From NCBI GenBank assembly GCA_964531285.1, contig CAZHDI010000095.1, forward strand, positions 1 through 13,384: 13,384 nt of DNA. Reading direction: 5' to 3'. How positions within the stretch are numbered: position 1 is the first letter of the stretch; every line of letters begins with the position of its first letter. Below, piece after piece: positions 1-7,594 of the stretch. The notes under the pieces are model-generated. The model saw only the letters and a program-made list of their open reading frames with translations, was not told the origin of the DNA and did no database searches. The translations under genes were made by a program, and so were the position numbers. Origin of the DNA: CAZHDI01 sp964531285. GTDB taxonomy: Bacteria > Pseudomonadota > Alphaproteobacteria > JAJFIK01.

Positions 1-1895
1 CGTTGATGGCCACCGGACGCGATGACGACATATTGCCGGCCCTGCCAGTCATAGGTCATCGGCGTTGCCTGACCGCCCGCCGGGAGCCGGCCCTTCCACA
101 ACTCCGTCCCCGACTGAACATCGAAGGCGCGCAGGTAATTGTCCATCGCGGCCCCGATGAACAGCACACCGCCTTTCGTGACGATCGGCCCGCCGAAATT
201 GGGCGTCCCGTAATCGAAGGCGAGCCCCAATGGCGCGATGTCGCGCGTCGTGCCCAGCACGCTTTCCCAGACAATGAGCCCGCTTTTCAGGTCGATCGCA
301 TGCAGCATGCCCCAGGGCGGCGGATTACAGGGCAGGCCCAATGGCGACAGGATCACCTCGCGGGTCACGGCATAGCGCGTGCCCATCTGGCGGCCGACCT
401 CCAGACCCGGATTGTCCGCATACACCGCACCTATGGTCTCGGGCTGAATGAGGCGGATCTCATGCATCATCCGGTTGGTGTTGACGAATGCCCATTGGCG
501 CTCCGGATCGAAGGCCATGGAGCCCCAATTGGCCCCGCCCCCACTGAACGGGACCATCAGCGTGCCGGTGCGGCTCGGCGGGGTGAACAGGCCGTCATTG
601 CGCAGGCCCTCCATGCGGCGCTTGCAGGCGCCCCGGTCCCAGGGCGTCAGGCCCCAGGCATCGTCCGGACTGATCTCATGGGGCACCAGCGCGCGGGGCG
701 CGACCGGAAAGGGCTGGGTGCGCGACAACGCCTCGCCAATGGCCGGGGTCTGCGGAACGGGCCGGTCCTCGACCTCGAACACCGGTTCGCCGGTCTCCCG
801 ATCGAGCACGAACACAAAGCCGGTCTTGGTGGCCTGCACCACCACCGGCACGGTTTGTCCGTTCCGGGTTATCTCATAAAGGCCCGGCTGGGCGGGCAGA
901 TCGTAATCCCAGACATCGTGCCGGACCGTCTGGAAATGCCAGCGCACGGTGCCGGTGGCCGCGTCCAGAGCCACGACGGAATTGGCGTAAAGATTATCGC
1001 CGGGCCGGTCGCCGCCGTAAAAATCGGGACTGGCGCTGGAGGTCGGCAGGAACACCAGGCCCCGCTCCTCATCGGCGGACATGATCGACCAGACATTGGC
1101 ATGGCCCGACAGCGGCCGGCCCTCGCCGTCCCAGGTTGCGGCGGCGGGGCTGTCCGGATCGCGCGGGATCGGATCGAAGGACCAGAGCGGTGCGCCGCTG
1201 CGCACATCGAAGGCGCGCACCACGCCGGCCGGCGCCTGAAGGCGGATATTGTCCGAGATGGCCGATCCGACGACAACGGCGCCGCCGATAACGGCCGGCG
1301 GCGAGGTGATCTGATATTCGCCCGCCCACACCAGCGCACGGTCCGGCGGCACCGCCACCGCACCGCCGGTTCCGAACCCGGCGCAGGGCGTGCCGGTGCG
1401 CGCATCGAGCGCCCAGAGCTTGGCGTCATTGGTGGCCATGAAAATGCGTGTACCGCACGCCGCGTCGGCCTCCGCCGGATCCGGCGCGGTCCAGGTGCTC
1501 ACGCCCCGGCAGATAAACTGGTTGGCCGGGTCTTGATCGCGCGGGATGTCCGGATCGAACCGCCAGCGTTCCCGCCCGGTGCCCGGATCGAGGGCGATCA
1601 CTTCGTTGAACGGCGTACACAGGACCAGCGATCCGGCGATCAGAACCGGCGTGCCCTCGAACGCCACCTCGCCGTCATAAGGCTTGTCCAGATGCCCGGT
1701 GTCGAACCGCCAGGCCTCTTTCAGCCCCGTCACATTTTGGGGGGTAATCTCGTCGGCCGCGGAATACCGCGTGCCATGGGCATCCGCGCCATATTGGGTC
1801 CAGCCGCCGGCACCGGCGGGACCCGTAAAAATGGCGAGCGCGGCTGCCACAAGCGCGCTTCGCCACGGGATGGACAAAAACCAATGAGCCGCCAT
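1..1895 (-). CDS. PQQ-dependent dehydrogenase, soluble glucose-dehydrogenase-like (3' end beyond window)
   Basis: Periplasmic quinoprotein predicted to oxidise a sugar or alcohol with pyrroloquinoline quinone and pass electrons to the respiratory chain. I read 631 codons without a stop; judging by the family only about 25-35 C-terminal residues are missing. Residues 1-30 form a signal peptide (hydrophobic 14-24, likely cleavage near AGA-GGW). The mature protein has beta-propeller repeats of the type ALDPGTGRERWRFD (101-114) and ALDAATGTVRWHF (309-321). Family motifs seen are CRGVS (129-133), HDVWDYDLPAQP (326-337, expected to hold the catalytic Asp), QATK (354-357, expected PQQ-binding Lys), GGGANWGSMAFDP (452-464) and GGQATPMTYD (607-616). 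There is no vicinal Cys-Cys, which argues against the methanol dehydrogenase branch, and no N-terminal four-helix membrane domain as in E. coli Gcd. The start at 1895 has GGAGG four bases upstream. The substrate cannot be told from sequence. Confidence 0.9.
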   Translation of the reverse strand, partial: MAAHWFLSIPWRSALVAAALAIFTGPAGAGGWTQYGADAHGTRYSAADEITPQNVTGLKEAWRFDTGHLDKPYDGEVAFEGTPVLIAGSLVLCTPFNEVIALDPGTGRERWRFDPDIPRDQDPANQFICRGVSTWTAPDPAEADAACGTRIFMATNDAKLWALDARTGTPCAGFGTGGAVAVPPDRALVWAGEYQITSPPAVIGGAVVVGSAISDNIRLQAPAGVVRAFDVRSGAPLWSFDPIPRDPDSPAAATWDGEGRPLSGHANVWSIMSADEERGLVFLPTSSASPDFYGGDRPGDNLYANSVVALDAATGTVRWHFQTVRHDVWDYDLPAQPGLYEITRNGQTVPVVVQATKTGFVFVLDRETGEPVFEVEDRPVPQTPAIGEALSRTQPFPVAPRALVPHEISPDDAWGLTPWDRGACKRRMEGLRNDGLFTPPSRTGTLMVPFSGGGANWGSMAFDPERQWAFVNTNRMMHEIRLIQPETIGAVYADNPGLEVGRQMGTRYAVTREVILSPLGLPCNPPPWGMLHAIDLKSGLIVWESVLGTTRDIAPLGLAFDYGTPNFGGPIVTKGGVLFIGAAMDNYLRAFDVQSGTELWKGRLPAGGQATPMTYDWQGRQYVVIASGGHQ

Positions 1896-1918
1896 GACAC
1901 CTCCCCGGCGTCCGGCGT

Positions 1919-1938
1919 CTCAGCCCTTACTGGCTGAG
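1919..1938. other. Hairpin over the zeta-subunit stop codon
   Basis: A perfect 7-bp inverted repeat, CTCAGCC / GGCTGAG, encloses a 6-base loop that contains the TAA stop of the upstream minus-strand gene. No T-run follows on either strand, so it is not a standard intrinsic terminator. It may stabilise the 3' end of the upstream cistron or lower read-through into the PQQ dehydrogenase gene 31 bases on. Confidence 0.5.
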
Positions 1939-2247
1939 TTCCTCGAACGCCTTGACCAGCATTTCGTCCATTGTACGCCGAATCTGGTGATCGGAAATCT
2001 CGACGCCCTTCGCGTCCAGATCGGCGCGCAATTTGCGGAACACATCCTCGTCGCCCGGCTCGGCCAGATCGGAGGTCACAACCTCCCGCGCGTAGGTCTG
2101 AGCCTCATCGCCGGTCAGGCCCATTTGCTCGGCGGCCCACAAGCCCACCATCTTGTTGCGGCGCGCCATGGCCTTGAACTTGAGTTCTTCGTCATGGGCG
2201 AATTTGGCCTCGGCCGCCCGCTTGCGCTCGTCAAAGGATGAGGACAT
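1927..2247 (-). CDS. F1Fo-ATPase inhibitor zeta subunit (DUF1476 family)
   Basis: Small soluble protein of 106 residues matching the alphaproteobacterial DUF1476 family. Its Paracoccus member is the zeta subunit that blocks rotation of the F1 part of ATP synthase and so prevents wasteful ATP hydrolysis. The N-terminal segment is the typical FDERKRAAEAKFAHDEE (5-21), rich in charged residues and expected to be the inhibitory region. It is followed by a helical stretch with RRNKMVGLWAAEQMGL (29-44) and a C-terminal bundle ending in FEELSQ. I chose the ATG at 2247 because it starts at the usual family position and has GGAGAAG five bases upstream; an open extension back to 2373 lacks family similarity and crosses the promoter region. 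It lies upstream of the PQQ dehydrogenase gene, 31 bases apart, and divergent from purC. Confidence 0.92.
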   Translation of the reverse strand: MSSSFDERKRAAEAKFAHDEELKFKAMARRNKMVGLWAAEQMGLTGDEAQTYAREVVTSDLAEPGDEDVFRKLRADLDAKGVEISDHQIRRTMDEMLVKAFEELSQ

Positions 2248-2292
2248 CTGCACTTCTCCATCTCGCCGGTGCGGCGCCTCCCGCGCCGGGAC

Positions 2293-2310
2293 GTTATAAT
2301 CTGTGCTTAA
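2293..2310 (-). promoter_or_regulatory. Candidate -10 and overlapping CtrA-like box for the zeta-subunit gene
   Basis: On the minus strand TATAAC (2298-2293) lies about 46 bases ahead of the start codon, a fitting place for a -10 element; no convincing TTGAC -35 is seen. Overlapping it, the plus-strand word ATAA-N7-TTAA (2296-2310) differs in one base from the CtrA full-site consensus TTAA-N7-TTAA. Binding there would be expected to repress. This is a sequence match only. Confidence 0.35.
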
Positions 2311-2364
2311 TGCGCTCCCGCCGGGATTGCAACGCCGGGCGGGCCCGCAAAAGCCTGCAGGATC

Positions 2365-2424
2365 GTGACACACCTCCTATATGATAGGCTCTAACGGACC
2401 GGCCGGGGGCTTGGCCCGGGCCGG
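2365..2424 (+). promoter_or_regulatory. purC leader: weak promoter candidates and GC-rich hairpin
   Basis: Ahead of purC there is a TATGAT word (2380-2385) inside the near-palindrome CCTAT-ATG-ATAGG (2376-2388), and alternatively GTGACA (2365-2370) with TCTAAC (2390-2395) at a long 19-base spacing. Neither is strong. A CCGGCC / GGCCGG inverted repeat (2399-2404 and 2419-2424) would sit near the 5' end of a roughly 115-base leader. No known riboswitch pattern was recognised. Confidence 0.25.
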
Positions 2425-2509
2425 GACCCGCGTTATGGCTGAAGCCGCCGCGCAATCGCGGATACTGTTCCGACCGCCCGCCCGCCAGACTTGTGGAGAT
2501 GTAATCGTT

Positions 2510-3328
2510 ATGAACCGCCGCCGCATGGTCTACGATGGCAAGGCCAAGACCCTCTATGAAGGCCCCGAACCGGGCACGCTGATCGCCCATTACAAGGACG
2601 ATGCGACCGCCTTCAATTCGGAGAAGCACGCCATCATCGACGGCAAGGGGGTGCTGAACAACCGCATTTGCGAACACATCATGGGTCAGCTCAACCAGAT
2701 CGGCGTGCCGACTCACTTCATCCGCCGTCTGAACATGCGCGAGCAGCTCATCCGCGCGGTCGAGATCATCCCCATCGAGGTCGTGGTGCGCAATGTGGCG
2801 GCCGGATCGCTGTCCAAGCGATTTGGCATCGAGGAAGGCACGCCCCTGCCCCGGCCGATCATCGAGTTTTATTACAAGGACGACGCGCTCGGTGACCCCA
2901 TGGTGTCCGAAGAACACATGATCGCCTTCGGCTGGGCCGTGCCGGCCGATATCGACGACATGATGGCGCAGGCCCTGCGAATCAACGACTTCTTGAGCGG
3001 GCTGTTCCTGGGCGTGCGGATCCGGCTGGTGGATTTCAAGGTCGAGTTCGGGCGGGTTTACGAGAACGACATGCCACGGATCATTCTCGCCGATGAGATC
3101 AGCCCGGATTCCTGCCGGTTGTGGGATCTGGACACCGGCGAGAAGCTGGACAAGGACCGGTTCCGGCGCGATCTCGGCGGGCTCACGGATGCCTACCAGG
3201 AAGTCGCGCGGCGCCTGGGTCTGTTGCAGGAGGGCAGCGCGCAGACCGGATCGGGCGGGCCCACCCTGGTCAGCGACGGCGGCACGGCCGTGTCGTCGGT
3301 GTCTCATTTATCCGAGCGCAAACGATGA
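2510..3328 (+). CDS. purC: Phosphoribosylaminoimidazole-succinocarboxamide synthase (SAICAR synthetase)
   Basis: Cytosolic enzyme joining CAIR and aspartate with ATP to give SAICAR in de novo purine synthesis. The 272-residue product carries the nucleotide-binding start VYDGKAKTLYEG (7-18), DDATAFN (30-36), the first family signature around IPIEVVVRNVAAGS (87-100), and the second around LVDFKVEFG (173-181), then LADEISPDSCRLWD (193-206). The ATG at 2510 was chosen because family members begin just before this YDGKAK motif; GGAG lies 11 bases upstream. An in-frame ATG at 2381 would add 43 low-complexity residues and is rejected. The C-terminus carries about 18 residues beyond the usual GPTLV-like end (250-254). 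That tail carries the frame into purS, giving an ATGA overlap and likely translational coupling. It is the first gene of purC-purS-purQ-purL. Confidence 0.97.
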   Translation: MNRRRMVYDGKAKTLYEGPEPGTLIAHYKDDATAFNSEKHAIIDGKGVLNNRICEHIMGQLNQIGVPTHFIRRLNMREQLIRAVEIIPIEVVVRNVAAGSLSKRFGIEEGTPLPRPIIEFYYKDDALGDPMVSEEHMIAFGWAVPADIDDMMAQALRINDFLSGLFLGVRIRLVDFKVEFGRVYENDMPRIILADEISPDSCRLWDLDTGEKLDKDRFRRDLGGLTDAYQEVARRLGLLQEGSAQTGSGGPTLVSDGGTAVSSVSHLSERKR

Positions 3329-3567
3329 AAGCACGCATTCACATCACGCTGAAAAACGGTGTTCTGGACCCGGAAGGCAAGGCGATCGAAGGCGCGCTGG
3401 GCGCCTTGGGGTTCCAGGGCGTGGGCGATGTGCGCAAGGGCAAATATATCGAGATCGCGCTTGACGGCATGAGCCGCGCCGAGGCCGAGGATAAGACCAA
3501 GGCCATGTGCGAGCGGCTTCTCGCCAACACCGTGATCGAGAATTACACCATCGACCTGGAAGGGTGA
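3325..3567 (+). CDS. purS: Phosphoribosylformylglycinamidine synthase subunit PurS
   Basis: Small bridging subunit of 80 residues that holds PurQ and PurL together in the FGAM synthase complex and helps pass ammonia between them. The sequence fits the family along its whole length: MKARIHITLKNGVLDPEGKA at the start (about 1-20), VRKGKYIEI (37-45), and the C-terminal LANTVIENYTIDLE (66-79). Its start ATG shares bases with the purC stop (ATGA), and there is only a poor ribosome site (GAGCG), so translation probably depends on coupling to purC. A longer in-frame reading upstream lies inside purC and is not family-like. purQ follows after four bases. The presence of PurS agrees with the short type of PurL found in this operon. 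Confidence 0.96.
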   Translation: MKARIHITLKNGVLDPEGKAIEGALGALGFQGVGDVRKGKYIEIALDGMSRAEAEDKTKAMCERLLANTVIENYTIDLEG

Positions 3568-3571
3568 GCCC

Positions 3572-4237
3572 ATGCGCGCGGGCGTGATCGTTTTTCCCGG
3601 CTCCAATTGCGACCGGGACGTGGCCGTCGCGCTGACCCGGGTCACGGGGGCGGCGCCGCAGATGATCTGGCACGGCGCCACCGCGCTGCCGGCGCTCGAC
3701 CTCATCGTGCTCCCGGGCGGGTTTTCCTATGGCGATTATCTGCGCTGCGGCGCGATCGCGGTGCACAGTCCGATCATGGCCAGCGTGGTCGACCGCGCCA
3801 AGGCCGGCACCCCGGTCCTCGGCATCTGCAACGGCTTTCAGATGCTCACCGAGGCGCGCCTCTTGCCCGGCGTGCTGATGCGCAATGCGGGGCTCACCTT
3901 CATTTCGCGCACCCTGCCGCTCACCGTCGCCAATGCCGATACGATGTACACCACCGCTTATGAGAAGGATGCGCGGATCGATATTCCGGTCGCCCATCAT
4001 GACGGGAATTATTTCGCCGACCAGGAGACGCTCGACCGGCTCGAAGGCGACGGGCGGGTGGTGTTCCGCTATGCCCGCGAGAATCCCAACGGCTCCCAGC
4101 GTGCGATTGCGGGCATTACGGACGAAACCGGCCGCATCCTCGGCCTGATGCCGCACCCGGAGCGGGCGGCCGATCCGGTGCTGGGCCTTACCGACGGGCG
4201 GGGTGTGTTCGAAAGCATCGTCAACGCCGTGGCATGA
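3572..4237 (+). CDS. purQ: Phosphoribosylformylglycinamidine synthase glutaminase subunit PurQ
   Basis: Class I glutamine amidotransferase that releases ammonia from glutamine for the PurL step. The 221-residue length is normal. Visible motifs are the N-terminal GVIVFPGSNCDRD (4-16), GGFSYGDYLRCGA (49-61), the nucleophile elbow LGICNGFQML (83-92) with catalytic Cys86, and MPHPERA (193-199) giving His195 and Glu197 of the triad. All three catalytic residues are present. The start at 3572 has GGAAGGGTGA directly upstream, overlapping the purS stop, and four bases separate the genes. It works as a complex with PurS and PurL, whose genes flank it. Confidence 0.97.
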   Translation: MRAGVIVFPGSNCDRDVAVALTRVTGAAPQMIWHGATALPALDLIVLPGGFSYGDYLRCGAIAVHSPIMASVVDRAKAGTPVLGICNGFQMLTEARLLPGVLMRNAGLTFISRTLPLTVANADTMYTTAYEKDARIDIPVAHHDGNYFADQETLDRLEGDGRVVFRYARENPNGSQRAIAGITDETGRILGLMPHPERAADPVLGLTDGRGVFESIVNAVA

Positions 4238-4271
4238 ACCCTATGGCATCAGATCATCAGGAGAGCCTGCC

Positions 4272-6458
4272 GTGACCGAGATCACGCCGGAGATTGTCGC
4301 GGAGCATGGGCTGAAGCCGGACGAATACGACCGGATCGTCCGCGCGTTGAACCGTGCGCCCAACCTGACCGAACTCGGTATTTTTTCGGTCATGTGGTCC
4401 GAGCACTGTTCCTACAAGTCGTCCCGCGTCTGGCTGAAGACGCTGCCCACGGACGGCCCGCAGGTGATCTGCGGACCGGGCGAGAATGCCGGCGTTGTCG
4501 ATATCGGCGACGGCCAGGCGGTCATCTTCAAGATGGAAAGCCACAACCACCCCTCCTTTATCGAGCCCTATCAGGGCGCGGCGACGGGCGACGGGGGCAT
4601 CATGCGGGATGTGTTCACCATGGGTGCGCGCCCGGTGGCCATGCTCAATGCTCTGCGGTTCGGCGCACCGGATCATCCGAAGACGAAACATCTTGTGTCC
4701 GGTGTCGTCGCCGGGATCGGCGGTTATGGCAATTGCATGGGGATCCCGACCGTCGGCGGGGAAACCAATTTCCATCCCCGCTACAACACGAACATTCTGG
4801 TCAACGCCATGTGCGTCGGCCTCGCCAACACGGACAAGATCTTCTATTCGGCGGCCAAGGGTATCGGCAATCCGGTGATCTATGTCGGCTCCAAGACCGG
4901 CCGCGACGGCATCCATGGGGCGACCATGGCCTCGGCCGAGTTCGACGAGCACACCGAGGAAAAGCGCCCCACGGTCCAGGTCGGCGATCCGTTCACGGAA
5001 AAGCTGCTTCTGGAAGCGTGCCTGGAACTCATGGCCGAGGACGCGATCATCGCGATCCAGGATATGGGCGCGGCGGGCCTGACCTCCTCGTCGGTCGAAA
5101 TGGCGGCCAAGGGCGGCGTCGGCGTCGATCTCGATCTCGACCGGGTGCCCCAGCGTGAAACCGGCATGACGGCCTATGAGATGATGCTCTCGGAAAGCCA
5201 GGAACGCATGCTGATGGTGCTGCGCCCGGGCAAGGAACCCGTGGGCGAGCGGATCTTCCGCAAATGGGGCCTCGATTTCGCGGTGATCGGGCGCACGACG
5301 GACACGAACCATCTCGTGCTCACCCATAAGGGCGAGACGGTCGCGGATCTGCCGCTTCATGCGCTGGCCGAGGAAGCGCCGGTCTATCACCGGGCCTGGG
5401 AGAAACCGGTCCTGCCGCCGCCCGTCCTGCGCGATGTGGTCGCGGCGCCCAACGATCTGGGCGAAGCGCTCACCACGCTGATGGCGTCGCCCGATCTGGC
5501 GTCCCGGCGCTGGATCTGGGAGCAGTACGATTCCACGGTCATGGGCGATACGGTGCTGGCCAGCGGCGGGGATGCGGCGGTCGTGCGCGTGCATGGCACC
5601 GGCAAGGCGCTTGCGATGTGTACGGATGTCACGCCGCGCTATTGCGAGGCCGATCCGCTCGAGGGCGGCAAACAGGCGGTCGCCGAGACCTGGCGCAATC
5701 TGACCGCCGTGGGCGCAACCCCGCTCGCGATCACCGATTGCCTCAATTTCGGCTCGCCGGAGCGGCCCGCAATCATGGCCCAGTTCGTCGGCTGCGTGAC
5801 CGGCATGGGCGAGGCCTGCAAGGCGCTCGATTTTCCGGTCGTCTCGGGCAATGTCTCGCTCTACAACGAGACCAGCGGCCAGGCGATCCTGCCGACCCCC
5901 GCCGTGGGCGGTGTCGGCCTGATCGGCGATGTCGCCAAAGCCATGAGCCCCGGCTTCAAGGCCCCCGGCAATGCGATCGTCCTCGTGGGCGACACCCGCG
6001 GCCATCTGGGCCAGTCGCTTTACTTGCGCGAGATCCTGGGCCGCGAGGAGGGCCTGCCGCCGCCGGTTGATCTCGCCGCCGAGCGCCGGAATGGCGATTT
6101 CATCCGCATGCTGATCAGCGAATCGCAAGTGCACGCGGTCCATGACCTGTCCGACGGCGGGCTCCTTGTGGCCCTGGCGGAGATGGCTTTGGCCGGCGGT
6201 CTCGGTGCCGATCTGACCATCGAAACCGACGCCCCGCTCCATGCGCTGTTGTTCGGCGAGGATCAGGCGCGCTATCTCATCGAGGTGGACGAGACCCATC
6301 TCGACGCGGTGGAGGACCGCGCGGCCGAGGCCGGCGTGGCGGTGGCGTGTATCGGCATCACCGGCGGCACGGATATCGTGCTCAACGGAGCATCCCTTGT
6401 GACCCTGGCGGACATGCGCGCCCGCCATGAGGCCTGGCTCCCGGCGTTGATGGCGTAA
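4272..6458 (+). CDS. purL: Phosphoribosylformylglycinamidine synthase large subunit, short type
   Basis: ATP-dependent synthase converting FGAR to FGAM with ammonia delivered from PurQ. The 728-residue size is that of the PurS-dependent short PurL, not the 1300-residue single-chain enzyme. Seen are the N-terminal TELGIFSVMWSEHCSYKSS (33-51) with the active-site His45, ESHNHPSFIEPYQGAATGD (89-107), and a second ATP-grasp-unrelated AIR-synthase-like half with DCLNFGSPE and SGNVSLYNE motifs in the C-terminal part. The start is taken as GTG at 4272: AGGAG lies 8 bases upstream and the reading MTEITPEIVAEHGLKPDEY fits the family. An in-frame ATG at 4203 lies within purQ and gives an unrelated 23-residue extension. 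The gap to purQ is 34 bases. Confidence 0.97.
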   Translation: MTEITPEIVAEHGLKPDEYDRIVRALNRAPNLTELGIFSVMWSEHCSYKSSRVWLKTLPTDGPQVICGPGENAGVVDIGDGQAVIFKMESHNHPSFIEPYQGAATGDGGIMRDVFTMGARPVAMLNALRFGAPDHPKTKHLVSGVVAGIGGYGNCMGIPTVGGETNFHPRYNTNILVNAMCVGLANTDKIFYSAAKGIGNPVIYVGSKTGRDGIHGATMASAEFDEHTEEKRPTVQVGDPFTEKLLLEACLELMAEDAIIAIQDMGAAGLTSSSVEMAAKGGVGVDLDLDRVPQRETGMTAYEMMLSESQERMLMVLRPGKEPVGERIFRKWGLDFAVIGRTTDTNHLVLTHKGETVADLPLHALAEEAPVYHRAWEKPVLPPPVLRDVVAAPNDLGEALTTLMASPDLASRRWIWEQYDSTVMGDTVLASGGDAAVVRVHGTGKALAMCTDVTPRYCEADPLEGGKQAVAETWRNLTAVGATPLAITDCLNFGSPERPAIMAQFVGCVTGMGEACKALDFPVVSGNVSLYNETSGQAILPTPAVGGVGLIGDVAKAMSPGFKAPGNAIVLVGDTRGHLGQSLYLREILGREEGLPPPVDLAAERRNGDFIRMLISESQVHAVHDLSDGGLLVALAEMALAGGLGADLTIETDAPLHALLFGEDQARYLIEVDETHLDAVEDRAAEAGVAVACIGITGGTDIVLNGASLVTLADMRARHEAWLPALMA

Positions 6459-6499
6459 GGGCCTGTCCGAAAGTCCTATATCCCTTCAGGAGGCTGATC

Positions 6500-6736
6500 A
6501 TGCCCATGCAAGCCAGCGAAATCGAACGGCTCATCCGGGACGGGCTGCCCGGCGCGGACGTCACCATCACGGATCTGGCGGGTGACGGCGACCATTACGA
6601 AGCCCATGTCGTCTGGGCCGGGTTCGACGGCAAGAGCCGCGTTCAGCAGCACCAAATGGTCTATGCCGCGTTGCAGGGCCATATGGGCGGCACACTCCAT
6701 GCGCTGAAATTGACGACCACCGTTCCGGCGGCGTGA
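6500..6736 (+). CDS. BolA-family protein (BolA2/IbaG-like)
   Basis: Small 78-residue protein with the BolA fold, which typically pairs with a CGFS monothiol glutaredoxin and shares a [2Fe-2S] cluster or takes part in cluster delivery and iron sensing. Family features are the N-terminal helix with EIERLIRDGLPGADVTI (7-23), the loop GDGDHYEAHVV (28-38) with His32, and the C-terminal helix VQQHQMVYAAL (48-58) with the near-invariant His51. The size and the short loop suit the BolA2/IbaG branch better than the longer E. coli BolA. AGGAGG six bases before the ATG at 6500 is a strong ribosome site; a second ATG two codons on is possible. It sits between purL and grxD, an arrangement common in alphaproteobacteria as I recall, and its partner is encoded next door. 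Confidence 0.92.
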   Translation: MPMQASEIERLIRDGLPGADVTITDLAGDGDHYEAHVVWAGFDGKSRVQQHQMVYAALQGHMGGTLHALKLTTTVPAA

Positions 6737-6748
6737 TCCCGGTTTGTC

Positions 6749-6777
6749 TTGACCCGCCCGCGCGGGGTGCCTACCTC
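6749..6777 (+). promoter_or_regulatory. Housekeeping-type promoter ahead of grxD
   Basis: TTGACCC (6749-6755) and CCTACCTC (6770-6777) are separated by 14 bases, fitting the alphaproteobacterial sigma-70 pattern TTGACGS-n10-14-GCTANAWC with few mismatches. The start would fall about 20-25 bases ahead of the grxD ATG at 6806. It suggests grxD can be expressed apart from purL and bolA. Confidence 0.5.
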
Positions 6778-6805
6778 TAGCCAAATCACCGCTGAGGAGA
6801 GATCC

Positions 6806-7144
6806 ATGAGCGACATGCCGATTGCCGATTTCATCGCCGCCGAGGTCAAGGACCGGGACGTGGTGCTGTTTATGAAGGGCACGCCGAATTTCCCGCAATG
6901 CGGCTTCTCGTCGACGGTCGTGCAGATCCTGGATTATCTCGGGGTCGAGTACGCGGCCCATAACGTGCTGGAGAGCGACGATCTGCGCCAGGGCGTGAAG
7001 GAATTCAGCAACTGGCCGACCATCCCCCAGCTTTATGTGAAGGGCGAGTTCGTCGGCGGCTGCGATATCCTGCGGGAGATGTTCGAGGCGGGCGAGTTGA
7101 AGCCGTTCTTTGCCGACAAGGGCGTCGAAACGCGCGCGGCTTAA
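6806..7144 (+). CDS. grxD: Monothiol glutaredoxin, Grx4 family
   Basis: CGFS-type glutaredoxin of 112 residues that binds a [2Fe-2S] cluster as a dimer or with BolA proteins and passes clusters to target proteins; it is a poor general reductant. Motifs in order: FMKGTPNFPQCGFS (22-35) with Lys24 and the single active Cys32, WPTIPQLYVKGEFVGGCDI (70-88) with the cis-proline TIP and the glutathione-binding GGCD. Length and layout are normal. The ATG at 6806 is preceded by GAGGAGAG at a good distance (5 bases after the purine run), and residues upstream of it are not family-like. It follows the bolA-type gene by 69 bases. Confidence 0.95.
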   Translation: MSDMPIADFIAAEVKDRDVVLFMKGTPNFPQCGFSSTVVQILDYLGVEYAAHNVLESDDLRQGVKEFSNWPTIPQLYVKGEFVGGCDILREMFEAGELKPFFADKGVETRAA

Positions 7145-7173
7145 ACCTTGTTTCATGGCCTTGGGGGTAAGAC

Positions 7174-7195
7174 GGATCGGGTGTTCGCTCGATCC
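7174..7195. other. Short hairpin between grxD and the unknown membrane protein gene
   Basis: GGATCG / CGATCC arms, extendable by a G-T and a G-C pair to eight pairs around a six-base loop. No T-run follows on either strand. It may be a weak terminator for grxD or an operator for the next gene; its role is unproven. Confidence 0.3.
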
Positions 7196-7210
7196 TGAGG
7201 CCCCTCGCCC

Positions 7211-7594
7211 ATGACCACCCAAACTGCCTGTCCCCACCAAACCGGATCCAACGGTCCCCGGTCCAACAGTCTGGGGCTTGCCGCCCTGGCCGTCATTGCC
7301 ACGCTCGGGCTCGGGGCACTGGGCCTGACGGCGTTGCAGCCGGTCCCCACCGCCCAACAGGTCGCGGTGATCTTCCCGCCCTGGACCAACGGGGTCCAGA
7401 TCCTGCGCACCATTGCCCGCGCCGAGGGGCGCATCGTGGCGGCCGGTGCGGCCTCCACCATCGTGATTGTGCGCGGCGACCGGCCGGGCATATCGGACCG
7501 GCTCCGGGCCGCCGGCGCTTGGGCCATTGTGGATGCGCGGCTCGCCCGCGGCTGTCTCGACATTGGCGCGGCCGGACGGGCGGTGTCCTTATGA
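7211..7594 (+). CDS. Small single-pass membrane protein of unknown function, coupled to the chemoreceptor
   Basis: I do not recognise a named family. The 127-residue product has a polar N-terminus, one hydrophobic helix at about 21-42 (LGLAALAVIATLGLGALG), then an 85-residue region probably outside the membrane. That region has two notable stretches, QQVAVIFPPWTNGVQ (49-63) and RLRAAGAWAIVDARLARGC (98-116). The domain alternates hydrophobic strands and helices, suggesting a small alpha/beta fold. From memory, short proteins with an AVIFPPW-like strand recur in alphaproteobacteria, but without a function known to me. TGAGG lies ten bases upstream of the ATG. Its stop overlaps the start of the methyl-accepting chemotaxis gene as ATGA, so the two are probably made together and may act together, for example as an accessory or sensor partner. 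Confidence 0.7.
   Translation: MTTQTACPHQTGSNGPRSNSLGLAALAVIATLGLGALGLTALQPVPTAQQVAVIFPPWTNGVQILRTIARAEGRIVAAGAASTIVIVRGDRPGISDRLRAAGAWAIVDARLARGCLDIGAAGRAVSL

Noticed and set aside
3..1937. 644-codon open frame on the plus strand
   Set aside because: It is antisense to the PQQ dehydrogenase, whose minus-strand frame carries a signal peptide and clear family motifs. Long antisense frames are common in GC-rich genes; the translation is Arg/Gly/His-rich and matches no family.
2381..2509. Upstream in-frame ATG extending purC by 43 residues
   Set aside because: The extension has low-complexity Ala/Gly/Arg content and no family likeness; the ATG lies inside a near-palindrome better read as regulatory DNA.
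2294..3307. 337-codon minus-strand open frame opposite purC
   Set aside because: Antisense shadow of purC; it also crosses the divergent promoter region.
4257..6428. 723-codon minus-strand open frame opposite purL
   Set aside because: It is exactly antisense to a full-length purL with all motifs; the product is Arg/His/Gly-rich without recognisable domains. A codon-bias shadow.
7174..7195. Intrinsic terminator after grxD
   Set aside because: The hairpin has no U-tract, so it is listed only as a structure of unknown role.
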